A DNA stretch of 64,000 nt, taken from contig NW_020954608.1 in NCBI RefSeq assembly GCF_900497805.2, positions 12,257,888 through 12,321,887 on the forward strand, in the 5' to 3' direction. Numbering within the stretch: position 1 is the stretch's first letter; every line of letters starts with the position of its first letter. Below the pieces are notes generated by a model. The model did no database searches. It had not been told where the DNA came from and was given only the letters and a program-made list of their open reading frames with translations. The position numbers were made by a program, and so were the translations under genes. This document shows positions 42,060-52,529 of the stretch, one piece after another. Source of the DNA: Vombatus ursinus. Taxonomy: Eukaryota > Chordata > Mammalia > Diprotodontia > Vombatidae.

Positions 42060-42430
42060 TGCGTCACAGATCACTAGCCCTACTTCTGTTCTAGCCCATG
42101 CAGTGTTTAGGAGAGCAATACCTGTGGAGAAGGGCTTGCTTTCTTTGTCACCACCCCCAACTGCTGACCAATTGCCACCAACATAGAGGTAAGCACCAAG
42201 GTCCTGGTTGTGGCGGCACTGCCCCTCCCCCCACAGACACATCACTGGTCCTTCTTCAAGCCCCACCTTGACAGCCATCATCCTAGGAAGCAACCCCTGT
42301 GGAGATGTCATCCGGCAACTGTTTCTGCTGGGGCTACAGCAACAGCTACTGAAGACCCTGAAAAGAATGTTCTCCCTACCAAGTGTTTGTCACTAGCAAA
42401 TGATGGTCTGACATCAGAGATGGATATGGT
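42060..42430. other. Unclassified GC-elevated segment upstream of an L2 end
   Basis: About 370 bp, more GC-rich than its surroundings, without known repeat signature. Open frames cross it on both strands (42036-42311 minus, 91 codons; 42210-42488 plus, 92 codons) but neither shows a family I know. It could be an internal part of the adjoining L2, a retrocopied fragment, or an unlisted repeat. Confidence 0.4.
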
Positions 42431-42645
42431 TCTATCTGTGGAAAGGATGCTAAAGAGCATGGGACCTTTCTATCTGACTTGCAGCTGAAACCTTCTATAG
42501 GTGTCATCTCTCCCATTACAATGAGTTTTTTGAGAGTACAGTCTTACTTTTCCATTTGTTTCCTTGACCTTTAGTACGGTGCTTTTTTGCACGTAGTAAG
42601 TGCTTAATAAATGCTCATTTCATCCATCCAATCATTCATATTAAG
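42431..42645 (+). mobile_element. L2 LINE 3' end
   Basis: 'tgggacctttctatctgact', 'ctctcccattacaatgagtt', 'cacgtagtaagtgcttaata'. Confidence 0.75.
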
Positions 42646-42729
42646 GTCTTTTATGAAGTGATGCTTTAGGAAAGAAAAATAATTCAACCAGTTCTTTAAC
42701 CTTGCAGAGCGCTTGATTAATTAAATGAA

Positions 42730-42830
42730 CTGAATTGTGAGCTGGGTGATATAAAAATGAATGACAAGTCTCTGCTCTTAAGGAATTTGCAAGCTTGTTG
42801 GGTGGATAGGTTTAGAAAACCCCTATAATT
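42730..42830 (-). mobile_element. Possible L2 3' fragment
   Basis: 'gacaagtctctgctcttaag' and 'gaatttgcaagcttgttggg' are weakly similar to the reversed L2 3' UTR. Confidence 0.4.
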
Positions 42831-43034
42831 ATAAATTGAAAAAGGAGGAGACAAAGAGCCATAAGATTTCAGAGTAATAGAGTCATTGCTTCTCGGGACA
42901 ATGGAAACTGTCTCTTGAATATTATTTCTCATTGCTGCTCTTCATGGATTCTCTAGTCCAGTCAAGGAAATCCATTTGTTATCTCCAAAAGCCCTAGGAG
43001 TTACACACCTTTTCCCCACCTCAGATCACTGGTT

Positions 43035-43210
43035 AGGCTTCCAGGTCAGCTTTTTTGACTCTACCTCCATGTCTTTGTGCGTGCCATTCCAGCTACTTGG
43101 AGTGGTCTTTTCTCTCCTTGAAACCATGTGAAATCATTCTTTTTTTGAGAACTTGATCGAAACTTAACTTCTTCATGCAATTTTCCTTCATTAACCACCC
43201 CACCTTTGGC
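43035..43210 (+). mobile_element. L2 LINE 3' UTR fragment
   Basis: 'catgtctttgtgcgtgccat', 'ttcatgcaattttccttcat'. The downstream terminus is absent and an L1 end abuts it. Confidence 0.55.
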
Positions 43211-43214
43211 TGCT

Positions 43215-43620
43215 TCCTTTTTAAAAAAAACATATTTCCATATTAGTCTTGTGAAAGAAGAAACAGAACAGAAGGGAAAAAAAAACATGAAAAAAATCAC
43301 AAAGAAAGTGGAAATACTATGCTTCAATCTGCATTCAGACTCTATCAGTTCTTTCTCTAGATGTGGATAACATTTTCCATCACAAGTCTTTTGCAATAAA
43401 CTTGGATCATTATATTGCTGAGTAGAGCTAAGTCAATCATAGTTGATCATCGTACAATGTTACTGTTACCGTGTACAATGTTTTCCTGGTTCTGCTCACC
43501 TTACTCAGCATCAGTTCATGTAAATCTTTCCAGTTCACATAAATGCTTCTGAAATTTGCTTTGGCTGCTTCTTTATCTCATTGTCGCTAAGTACTTATAT
43601 ATACTTTCTGCAGATATTCA
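43215..43620 (-). mobile_element. L1 LINE 3' end
   Basis: 'aacatatttccatattagtc', 'tctgcattcagactctatca', 'gttctttctctagatgtgga', 'tagttgatcatcgtacaatg', 'ttcctggttctgctcacctt'. Co-linear with the plus-strand L1 at 57.3-57.6 kb read in reverse. Confidence 0.85.
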
Positions 43621-43734
43621 GAATTAACATGTTTTCATTTGTATTTCCAAACATATCAAATATCTGTGATTTTAACAGTGTGGGATCATCATCCCACTGG
43701 TAATATATCTATTACTCAGTAGATTAGTACTTAA

Positions 43735-43852
43735 GTTCCCTGAGGCATATGAGGTTAGGCAACTTCCCCAGGATCACACAGCTAGTAAGTGTTAGAGGCA
43801 TGATTGGTACCCATCCTGCCTCCAAGCCCAACACTCTCTCCACTGCCTCTAC
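43735..43852 (-). mobile_element. MIR-type SINE, 5' part
   Basis: 'tccccaggatcacacagcta', 'gcctccaagcccaacactct', 'ctccactgcctctaca'. A weak plus L2-like string follows to about 44010. Confidence 0.7.
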
Positions 43853-44049
43853 ACTCATTTGATTATTGTTTCGTAAATATTCTGAAATCTTTTTCATGTG
43901 TTTGTTATATTCCCTCAGCTAAATTTAAAACTCTTGGAGGTTTGAGACAAGGTTTTCCACTCTTACTGTCTTTCTTTCTCATGGCACCCACTCCTGTGGT
44001 GCTCATTGCAGTGGACTTCAGCTAATACTAATATCTAATACCCAAGTGG

Positions 44050-44840
44050 CATTTGAACTGAAATCCTCTGTGGCTTTTGAGAGTTGATTGCAAAAGTCAG
44101 AGACTCCAGTTGTCTACATGGTATATAAACCAGTGGTCTACTGATGGTCAAAAGATGGAAACCTGGGTTAAGATGGTTTTCACATCTTTTGGAAGACTAA
44201 CGGGGGTGGGATGGGGAGCTATCAATGTAGCATCAAGTTGGTATACAAAGTCATGTCTAACTTTTTCAAAAGCTGGAGGACTTAGACTTTCCACAGCCAT
44301 CATACATTGCTTCTTAAGCAATTCAATCAGTACCACCCACATAGCTAGTGACAGGGCCAGTTCACACCCATTGGGTTGGAGCACAGCCAAGCCACCAATG
44401 CTGAAGCTGTGCTCTGCTGGGCTGGACATGTGTCAACGACAGATGACAGCAGGAATGCTAAATAGCCCGTGTGGAGAGCTGAGGCAGCAGTGAGCAGGGC
44501 CTATAGGAGAAATGCTATAAAGAATGTCAGAAAGAGATGCTCAAGTGGGGCTGCATCAATATTGCAGGAGTGGCCAGCAGATCAGTCTCAGAATGCTGCA
44601 ATCAGGGCTGGAGTGGCCCATTTTGGCCCGAGGTAACTTTGCTTTCAAGGCATCTGAAAAGGCAGAGCAATACTGAGAGAGCCAGGCGTTAACTAAACAG
44701 TGAAGAGATTGAGCAGAAATGAATGATGTGAAAATGAGCATGGGGCACTCATCAGGTTTCACAAGCACACTGGCGCACATGAAGATCAATGCCTTCAGAA
44801 GCAACCTCTTTGAATGCGAAGGGCAATGAGGGAGAAGAAA
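44050..44840 (+). mobile_element. RTE LINE 3' end with ORF C-terminus remnant
   Basis: At 44412-44636 one frame reads LCWAGHVS, DDSRNAK, a stop, then YRRNAIKNVRKRCSSG, GAASILQEWPADQSQN and RAGVAHFGPR. This is the C-terminal region after the reverse transcriptase of RTE-clade LINEs (typical pattern RWAGHVxRMxDxRxPK). A frame change near 44636 continues as NFAFKASEKAEQY, and 44815-44831 gives LFECEGQ. It is not functional. 44050-44340 is less certain. Confidence 0.75.
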
Positions 44841-44989
44841 CTAATGTCAGAACAAATAAAGGAGAACATTAAAATGCTAAAGGAGATGAATGAATAGGAA
44901 GGCTTGCCATTCATCTGTTGGTAATACATAATTTATTTATTTCTACAGTGGAAAAGATAGTATTTTGCTTTTTAAAAATTTAACAAAAT

Positions 44990-45118
44990 GGCAGGGGCAG
45001 CATGAAAGACTGGATACGCTACTGGCTTCAGAGTAGACAAGATCTGAGTTTAAATCTTGCCTCTCAGATAGGTTGTCTATGTGACTATGGGCATATCACT
45101 TAACCCAACTCAGGGTCT
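44990..45118 (+). mobile_element. SINE fragment (SINE B or MIR3-like)
   Basis: 'ggggcagcatgaaagactgg', 'gatctgagtttaaatcttgc', 'gtgactatgggcatatcact'. It ends before any diagnostic 3' block. Confidence 0.65.
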
Positions 45119-45535
45119 CAGAATCAGGAAGTTGTCATTCAATCACATCAGTCATGTCTGATCATTCATGATCCTGTTTGCAGCTTTCTTGGCAAAGACA
45201 CTGGAGTGGTTTGCCATTTCCCTTTCTAGTTCATTTTACAGATGATGAAACTGAGGCAAACTGGGTTAAGTGACTTGCCTAGGATCACACAGCTAGTAAG
45301 AGTCTAAGGTCAGATTTGAACTCAGGTCCTCCTGACTCCAGACCCAGGCATTCTATCCACTGTGCTACCTAGTTGCCCCCAGAATCAAGAAGACCTGGGT
45401 TCAAGTTCTTCCTCTGACAAATCCTACTGGGTGCACTTGGGCAAGTAATTTAATTTCCTAATGCCCTAGGAAATTCTGTAAGACCATAAGTAGCAGAGTG
45501 GGTAAATTGGTAGTTGGAGTTTCCTCAATGGGAAA
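45110..45535 (+). mobile_element. SINE B, split by MAR1
   Basis: Starts 'gggtctcagaatcaggaag', is interrupted by 45132-45379, then 'acctgggttcaagttcttcc', 'aatgccctaggaaattctgt' and 'gtttcctcaatggg'. Confidence 0.75.
45132..45379 (-). mobile_element. MAR1-type SINE with target-site duplication
   Basis: Complete reversed copy. Duplication 'cagaatcaggaag' (45119-45131) and 'cagaatcaagaag' (45380-45392), 12 of 13 bases, within SINE B. Confidence 0.95.
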
Positions 45536-45539
45536 GGAA

Positions 45540-45783
45540 GAAGGGAATAAACAGTTACATGGCACCTACTATGTGCTAGGCACTGTGCTAAATGCTTTAC
45601 AAATATTAACTCATTTGATCTTTAGATGTTATTGTTTCCATTTTTACAACTGAGGAAAGTGAGGCAAACAGAAGGTAAATAATTCGCTCAAGGTCACACA
45701 GGTAATAAGTGTCTGCGGTTGGAATTGAACTCAGGTCTTCCTGACTGCCCGGCATTCAATCCATAGCACCACCTAGCAGCCTG
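45540..45783 (-). mobile_element. THER1-type SINE, complete architecture
   Basis: L2-like tail 'ggcacctactatgtgctagg', core 'aatattaactcatttgatct', body 'ggaattgaactcaggtcttc', head 'agcaccacctagcagcc'. Confidence 0.87.
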
Positions 45784-45789
45784 CCAGTG

Positions 45790-46790
45790 AAATTACAAAC
45801 CCAGGCTGGAAATACAACAGCCCTGCAGCATAAGCTATTCATCACAGGACAAGATGGTGTTTTTCCCCCTAGCAGCACACTTAGGCCCTTCAAAAGGAGC
45901 TATTCCAAGAGACCATAATTTAATGTTTTGTATGTAGGCGTGCTAAGGCTAGATATCAATAATTTGGATTTGCAAAAGCCTGTTTCGTGCATAGGGTCAA
46001 GAAAGGCTGCCATTTACGATATCCTTCCAAAGCCCTGACCTGAAGTTTCAGAGACTCCACTGATGAGCTCAAGCACAGACCAGGGGTGAGGTTTGTTTCC
46101 TTTAACAGGTGCCAAACTTTGGATGGGATCCTGCAAAAACAGTCCCTTTCATTAGAATTGGAATTGCTGAAATTTCACTTTAATGAGCTAGGTGATACCA
46201 ACTTAAATCCTCTTCAAAGAATGTTTTCCTGTGCCTGTTTTCTTACAGCAGCGACTTTCTAACATTCAGAGGGCCAGGAAACTCATTGTAAATAACTATG
46301 CGAAGGGGCTCTTAGATACTTTTCACTAAGTAAGGCCAAGCAAGGGAGAAAATTTGTTAGCTAAATTCCTTATCCTAGTGACACAGATTCTAAAGCAATC
46401 AATAACTGTCCCAGAGCAGCTACTTCCCCAAGGGCTATTCAGCAAATCTTTTAAAAAATATTTTTAGTACATCATCATTCGTAGAAGCAACTAAGCCTTT
46501 GATTGCCATTGATGGTGAAACCTGATGTTAGCGGGATCTTACAGCATGGTGTACCTTGCCAGCATTAGTTTAAAACAAGCGAAGTCACCTACAGAGGATG
46601 TTTATCATCATGGAGGTAGGTTGCCAGTTCCTCCATCCCTTTCAAGAGATGGCTGCTGCTTCATCCTCTCCTTCATCAAGGTGTTGGCAATGCCACCTGT
46701 TCCAACCCTCACACCTCATAGATTCTTTAAAAAGATTACCAGCTCCTCCCTCGCCTTTCCCCAACTTGTGATTTCATTAGTGTAAAGAAA
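45790..46790. other. Repeat-free 1-kb block
   Basis: No element recognised. Open frame 46525-46785 (86 codons) has no known domain, start context or splice partner. Candidate for conserved noncoding sequence. Confidence 0.4.
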
Positions 46791-46794
46791 TCCC

Positions 46795-46905
46795 AGGGGC
46801 AGTTAGGTGGCTTAGTATATAGAGTACTTGGCCTGAAGTTAGGAGGACCTGAATTCAAATGTAGCCTCAGGCACTTATTAGCTGTGTGGCTCTGGGTAAG
46901 CCAGA
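46795..46905 (+). mobile_element. SINE1/MAR1 5' fragment
   Basis: 'ggggcagttaggtggcttag', 'taggaggacctgaattcaaa', 'tagctgtgtggctctgggta', then truncated. Confidence 0.85.
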
Positions 46906-47099
46906 AGGCAATATTTACTACCTAGCTTAGTTAGGAACTGTATCCTCTAGGTTCTATGTCATTCCCTTGGTAATAAAGTAAGTTCTTTGGCAGCTCTATT
47001 CATTGTTACAAGGAATCGCTTAGAGTAGCTGTTGAAAGTGGTCTTGAAGTACGAGGTGCTTTCTTAAGTGTTGAGCTTAGTCTCAAGAAATAAGTAAAT

Positions 47100-47155
47100 A
47101 AGTTTCTCTCTCTTTCTCTCTCTCTCTCTCAGACACACAAACACATACACACACA
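47100..47155. repeat. (TC)n then (CA)n microsatellite
   Basis: 'tctctctctttctctctctc' followed by imperfect 'acacacaaacacatacacac'. Confidence 0.93.
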
Positions 47156-47164
47156 ATCCCCTTA

Positions 47165-47238
47165 AAATATAAAATGAAAGTCCCTTGAGGGCAAGGACTG
47201 GGCTGAATTTTTGTGCATCTCCAATTCCCTGCACATGA
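47165..47238 (+). mobile_element. L2 LINE 3' fragment
   Basis: 'aaagtcccttgagggcaagg', 'gtgcatctccaattccctgc'. It is bounded on both sides by simple repeats. Confidence 0.65.
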
Positions 47239-47251
47239 AAACACACACACA

Positions 47252-47285
<34 letters not shown>

Positions 47286-47286
47286 T
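47239..47286. repeat. (CA)n microsatellite
   Basis: CA run with a 'catgcgcgcaca' centre. Confidence 0.96.
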
Positions 47287-47359
47287 CTTGTTTATACATG
47301 GCTTCTCTTAGAATCCTTAGCTTCTTCCAAAATTCAGTCAAAGTGACATTTCTAATTTA

Positions 47360-47550
47360 GTATAGTAAAAATTTCAGGGTATTTGGACTCCAAGATCTGA
47401 ACTCAAACACTAATCTGCTATGTCTTGCCTGTGTAAGCTTGACTAAATAACTTCCTTTCTTTATGCCTCAGTTTCTTCATCTGTAAAATTAAAGGGATGG
47501 ACAATATGACCTTCAAGCTCCCTTCTAGCTCTGTATCTGTGATCCTGCAG
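47360..47550 (+). mobile_element. MIR3-like SINE
   Basis: 'ggactccaagatctgaactc', 'atgcctcagtttcttcatct', 'ggacaatatgaccttcaagc', 'tcccttctagctctgtatct'. Confidence 0.82.
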
Positions 47551-47577
47551 TCTACTCAGTCTTCAGTTACCTGTGCT

Positions 47578-47705
47578 CCACCTCCTCTGGAGAAAGAAAT
47601 GGAAAATCACTCTAGGATCTTTGCCAAGAAAACCCCATCTACAACATTGGTGTGCTATGATCCATGGGGTCAAGAAGAGTCAGACATGACTGAATGACAA
47701 CAAAT
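47578..47705 (+). mobile_element. MAR1-type SINE, 3' half
   Basis: 'ctggagaaagaaatggaaaa', 'gatctttgccaagaaaaccc', 'gaagagtcagacatgactga', tail 'atgacaacaaa'. A short non-MAR1 insertion follows 'ccccat'. Confidence 0.85.
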
Positions 47706-47764
47706 ATTTCCTCAAATTGTCTTGTACAGTATTTACCTCTCTTTGGACATTTAATATCCCCAAA

Positions 47765-47893
47765 GAGAATCAATCAATGAAGGAATTATTCAGCATTTTA
47801 AAAAATGATCTATATGTCAAATACTATCCTAGAAATTAGAGATATAAATAGAAAGATGAAATAATCCTGACCTCAAGGAACTTACATTCCTTG
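47765..47893 (-). mobile_element. L2 LINE 3' terminus
   Basis: 'tattcagcattttaaaaaat', 'gtcaaatactatcctagaaa', 'ctgacctcaaggaacttaca'. Confidence 0.65.
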
Positions 47894-47894
47894 A

Positions 47895-47975
47895 TAGGCT
47901 TTTTTGTCTTTTTATCTCTAGCATACACCACAGTGCTTTGCACATAATATGAAGTGTTTGCAGAATTAAATACTA
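47895..47975 (+). mobile_element. L2 LINE 3' terminus, opposite orientation
   Basis: 'ttttatctctagcatacacc', 'acagtgctttgcacataata'. It abuts the reversed copy, giving an inverted L2 pair. Confidence 0.6.
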
Positions 47976-47979
47976 CTTT

Positions 47980-48830
47980 CTCATATCTATACACAAAGGA
48001 TTGTCTTGGTATAATGCAATGTTTATTCTCACTGAGTGAGTTTCAGGTGCTAAGGAAGGTTTAAAATAAGGACTACCCATCATAGCTGAACCATGCAGTC
48101 TTTCATTGGGATATCAATTTCGGATTGGTCAATATAGCTCTCATAATTACCAGAAGACTGTATAGGTTAAGAGAGTGGTCCTGTGTTGAGAAAAAGTGGG
48201 GGCTCTGCAAATAAGTGAAAATTCCACTTTGAAGTCCTAGTTTATATTGGGTACTAGGAAGTATTACCTGAAAAGTTGTTTGCAAATTTGGGGGGAACAG
48301 ATGGCCTAGGGGAACAGTGTGGCTTTTCACAGCAGGAACCTCAAAAGAGAAGAGGGATCAGCACCACCGATCACAGAAGCTGGCGTCTCAGCAATAAGGT
48401 TAGAGAATAAATAGGCAATGTGATTTTCTTCCATTTCCCTGCCAAAGGTACTGAAGCACAGGGTTAATGAATGCGTACAAGGCACTTTGAAGATGAGAAG
48501 TGCTATGTATTATTTCTTCTTCTGCTGCTGGGCTCATGCCTGTGAAGAGAAGAATTTTTGGGTCTAGAACTGACAGTTTGGTCTCTTTGAAAGGTGCTAA
48601 ATTTTGCCTATAGAACAAACACAAAAAATAAGAAAAGTGACTTTGTTGATAGTTTCCTGAATGTTAACCGTAAATACGTGCTTTTTGTTTTCAAATAAAT
48701 ATCACGATTCAGGATAACGGCATCTGACCCTTCAAAATTATCAACGGGTGGTAGAAGATGTGTTTAGTGTGATTAATGCCTTACAAAAGAAAATAAGTTA
48801 CAGCCTTCCAATGTGGCCTCATTGCATTTC
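47980..48830. other. Repeat-poor block
   Basis: No repeat recognised. 48640-48800 has the look of unique conserved sequence. Minus frames at 48103-48330 and 48400-48624 lack motifs. Confidence 0.4.
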
Positions 48831-48831
48831 A

Positions 48832-49015
48832 AATTAACAAACATTTATTAAGGACCTACTATGGACACTGTGCTGGGTGTGGATGTTATATAGCTAAAAA
48901 TGAAAAAGTTCCCACCTTCAGAGAGTTGACATTCTTCTGGGGTAGAAAGGAAACACAATAGATACATGAGTAAGTAAATACAAGGTAATTTTGCAAGAGA
49001 GAAAAAATTAACAAC
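48832..49015 (-). mobile_element. L2 LINE 3' end
   Basis: 'aattaacaaacatttattaa', 'ggacctactatggacactgt', 'gttcccaccttcagagagtt'. Confidence 0.83.
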
Positions 49016-49259
49016 TGGTAAGAAATTGAATGGAGTTATTTTTAATGATAGGTCCATCCCCCACATTTAATCCCCAGGACCATTTCATCCATAAGATGCA
49101 TGCAATTCACATTTGTTAGGCAAGGCTTTTAAGGAAGAGAGAGTCTTCCAAAGATTACCATGTCTATCCCTCTACCTTTGGTCAGTATTTCCCTAAATCA
49201 TTTCAAAAGACTGAACAGTAAATGGTCCAAATACAGGCCACACCTCTAATACTAATAGT

Positions 49260-49345
49260 GGTCACTTAGAAAACATGACAGTGTTTATAAAGGGCTTTCT
49301 CTACACTACTCTTGTGAAGCAGGTGGTACAAGTAGTATTAATCTC
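49260..49345 (-). mobile_element. THER1/MIR tail fragment
   Basis: 'ataaagggctttctctacac' and 'gaagcaggtggtacaagtag' followed by 'atctcattgtatagatc'. Confidence 0.45.
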
Positions 49346-49354
49346 ATTGTATAG

Positions 49355-49530
49355 ATCCTAGGAAAATAGATTTAGGACTGGAAGGGACCTTAGACGTCAT
49401 CTAGTCTAGCCCTCTCATTTTAACAAATGAAGAAATTGAGGTCCAGGATCGCATATATTTAATGGACAGCAGAGCCAAAATTTGAATTCAAGTCTCTGGA
49501 CTCCAAATCCAGGATTCTTTCCATAACACC
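49355..49530 (-). mobile_element. MIR3-like SINE
   Basis: 'aatagatttaggactggaag', 'gggaccttagacgtcatcta', 'gccaaaatttgaattcaagt', 'ttctttccataacaccc'. Confidence 0.85.
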
Positions 49531-49721
49531 CAAAATGTCTCAGTAAAATGAATTCCTTTTAAAGGGGAAATATGCATCATACATTTATACATGAGAAAAT
49601 GGTTACACACAATTATTATATTAAATATATACTTATTCTAAGAGGTTGATGACTGATCAAGAACGTATTAAATGGGGATTATTAGACAATTTGCAGAACC
49701 ACATTTAGGAAGAATGATATC

Positions 49722-49905
49722 ATAGCATCATAGATTTAGAGCATGAAGGAACCTTTAAGGACACAATGTTTCATTTGACAGGTGAGGAAACAGAGTGAGC
49801 ACAGAGACATTAAATGACATGTCTAAAGTCACACAACTATTAAATGTTTGAGGCAAGATTTGAACCCAGGCCTTCTTGACTTCAAATCCAGCAGTTTATC
49901 AGTTA
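49722..49905 (-). mobile_element. MIR3-like SINE
   Basis: 'catcatagatttagagcatg', 'ttgacaggtgaggaaacaga', 'gatttgaacccaggccttct'. Confidence 0.87.
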
Positions 49906-50129
49906 CATAATGCTAAAAAGTTCCTATTAGAGGTCAACTTCAAATTCCATATTTTCACTCCCATCCCTTACTGGAGGAAGATAGGGAGAGAATCAACTAT
50001 AGCACAGTTAGAAGCTGTACAAGGTTTTGTACAAACTAGATTTGAAGGAAAAAATGAAACCAATATTCCAATTTGATAGTCTAGGAGGTTGGGTGACCCC
50101 ATCCAGGTAGATTGGTGAACTGTAAAGGT

Positions 50130-50560
50130 GGCAGTAAGGAGTTACGTTGTGCCCTGGTTAGAGTACAGCTAGGGAATTGTGGTCAATTCTTGGCCTCACC
50201 ATTTAATAAGGGCACTGACAAACTGGAGAGCTTCCAAGGGAATATTTTATCTCAAAAAGACTGGGGTGGGGGACACAGGGGGGGTGGTATTGCTGTTCAA
50301 GGATCTGCAGAGCTGTCATTTGGACAACAGACTAGACTCATTCTGTTGGGCCCTAAAGGTGAGAAGTAGGAGCAGTGGCTAAAAGTTTCAAAGAGGCAAA
50401 CTGGAACTTCATCATCGTTAGAACTATCCCAAAGTATAATAAGATCTCTTAGGAGATAGAGGGACCTTGCATATTGGAGGCATTCAAAGAAAAGCAGGGT
50501 GACTACTTGTCAAATATGGTATAAAGGGAAATCTTCAGTTAGGGCAGATCTTCACTGAAG
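50130..50560 (+). mobile_element. CR1-clade (L3-type) LINE 3' end
   Basis: 'gccctggttagagtacagct', 'aactggagagcttccaaggg', 'agactcattctgttgggccc', 'gtttcaaagaggcaaactgg', 'gaggcattcaaagaaaagca'. The overlapping plus frames at 50112-50382 are its shadows. Confidence 0.72.
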
Positions 50561-50564
50561 TACC

Positions 50565-51335
50565 TTTTTCCATAAAACAAGTATAATATATGGTCCAGAA
50601 TTCCAATCTCTGCTGTTATATAGACCTAATTCAATTTCAGAGACCCTCCCCTTTCCTTCAAACCTTTCATCTATTTCTCTATCTTCCCATCATTTTCCAC
50701 TACCCAGATTTTCCTCTGGAAATCTTGGAATACAGCTGGTGTCCACTCCTCCATACATATGGAGGTATGAGGGCCCCTAGTTACTATACATGCACTTTGG
50801 GTAACAGTGCCTACTGGGTACAGGACAGCTGTTATTTATTTTACCCTTCAGGAAAAACACAAAACACTAATGATTTGCAGCAGTTCAATGAAATTTGCAA
50901 ATGACCCAATTATTCTCCTTTCCACCTCCCTTCCAGGTAACTACATAGTCCTCTAGACTCATAGTACCAACCTGTGCTTTGAATTCTCCTTTGAAGGGAA
51001 TAAACTTGAGATTGCTGAGTCCCAGCTAGAGACCTGTATAGAACTTCACATATTCCCAGGGAATGGGTTGATAAATGCCTGTGCCAGATGTCCTCAATTC
51101 TTTCAAGGAGATACAAGGGACACATCTATACTCTCTCCAGGAAGGTTTAATTAAAGTCCTACTTCCTTGTAATTTCAAATTGTTCAGGGTCTCGTGATCA
51201 ACTTTCTACACAGGAAAAACAATCATTTTAGGATATCTAGAGTCAATGAACTCTATAACTAATTACCTTGGCAAGTAACTTAATTAATTTTGCTTGTTAA
51301 ATAAATGGAGCTGAGAATCTGAGGGGATAGAGATA
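50565..51335. other. No identifiable feature
   Basis: Mixed-composition stretch. Frames at 50590-50904 (+) and 50910-51125 (-) show no family. Possibly an old unlisted repeat. Confidence 0.4.
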
Positions 51336-51341
51336 GGGAAT

Positions 51342-51563
51342 GGACCTGTGATTTCATTGATATAAGGAATTCTCAGGTGAAGAAACTCTAATACAGGTTG
51401 GCACTTTCTCTGTGATTTATAATCTTAGAGAGTTGCCTAGATCAATGAAAGGTTAAGAAACTTTTTCAGGTTCGTACAGTCGGTAGATGTCAGAGACAGG
51501 ACTTGAATGCATGCCCTCCTAGCTTTGAAGGTGGCTCTCTATCCACTATGCAACACTACCTCT
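51342..51563 (-). mobile_element. SINE B
   Basis: 'gacctgtgatttcattgata', 'taatacaggttggcactttc', 'agagagttgcctagatcaat', 'ggacttgaatgcatgccctc', 'ctatccactatgcaacacta'. The most complete minus copy. Confidence 0.8.
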
Positions 51564-51569
51564 CAAGAG

Positions 51570-52260
51570 AAACTTAAAGGTCAGTGAAAATTCCCAAGAG
51601 TGGTTGTGGACTTGGATTCAGACACTCACATAACTCTTCCCCCACCACATGTATCTAGTTAGTGTGAGCCTATTCTTGGAAGCTTTGACATGGAGAAGTT
51701 TGTGTGCGAATGTATCAGTGGAGGATGGGGAGAACACCTATACAACTTCCAATTAGGGAAGGAAAAGTTGATTATGATGACTTTCAAGTGGCACATTGAC
51801 TTCACAGAGAGTCATTTTCTAGAGTTTCTTGAAGAGAAATAATAATTTGGAAACTGGGAGTCTTTCAGAGGTTCTGGGAGAGTCATGACCTATTTGGTAG
51901 AATTGGCAAGCCTCTCCCCTTCCTCTACCACCACTGGGGAAAGGAAACAATCAGGGGGAAAAAGAGGTACAGTATATGCTAATAAATTTGCTACATTATA
52001 GGACAAAAAGAGGAGTGGAAGATCTATTGATGAATAAAGCAAAAGCAATCAAAACATCATGGGATAGCCATAAACCTAAATTATTTAAAACTAACAGAGA
52101 TGCTTCAAAAGAATTTTAATGGAGAAATAACCATGGAATAATGTTCTTAAAAGGAAGAGAAAGCATGTCCTCAAAGGAGTGAAAAGAAAATGGGATTGAC
52201 AAGGGGACAAGATAGGAAAATTTATTCTATGACAATTCTACAAAATATAAATTTAAAAAT
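51570..52260. other. No identifiable feature
   Basis: The second half (51950-52260) is A-rich on the plus strand and may be a decayed LINE, but nothing could be aligned from memory. Confidence 0.4.
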
Positions 52261-52265
52261 AAATT

Positions 52266-52345
52266 GTTTTCTCATCTGTAAAATGAGGGGATTAGCTAGA
52301 TGATCTCTAAGGCTTCTTTGAAATCTAAAATTCTCTCTATGAGCT
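52266..52345 (+). mobile_element. MIR3-like SINE tail
   Basis: 'ttctcatctgtaaaatgagg', 'ggattagctagatgatctct', 'aaggcttctttgaaatcta'. Confidence 0.75.
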
Positions 52346-52529
52346 TACACATTAAATGAACAGATATTAAGAGAATTTATCTTAGTGGAAGGGAAAAACA
52401 TTGCATATCTTGATATAAAAATGTAATGATAGTCATTTAAAAATTTTTCCTTTATAAGTAGTCTTGAATAAAACACCAATGGGGTTTTTATTTTTTTGTT
52501 AAAATAGCTTTGTGCAAATAACATTCTAT

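Noticed and set aside
44077-44493. 138-codon plus-strand frame as a host gene
   Set aside because: It overlaps an RTE 3' remnant. The frame carrying the RTE motifs is a different one, so this frame is a shadow.
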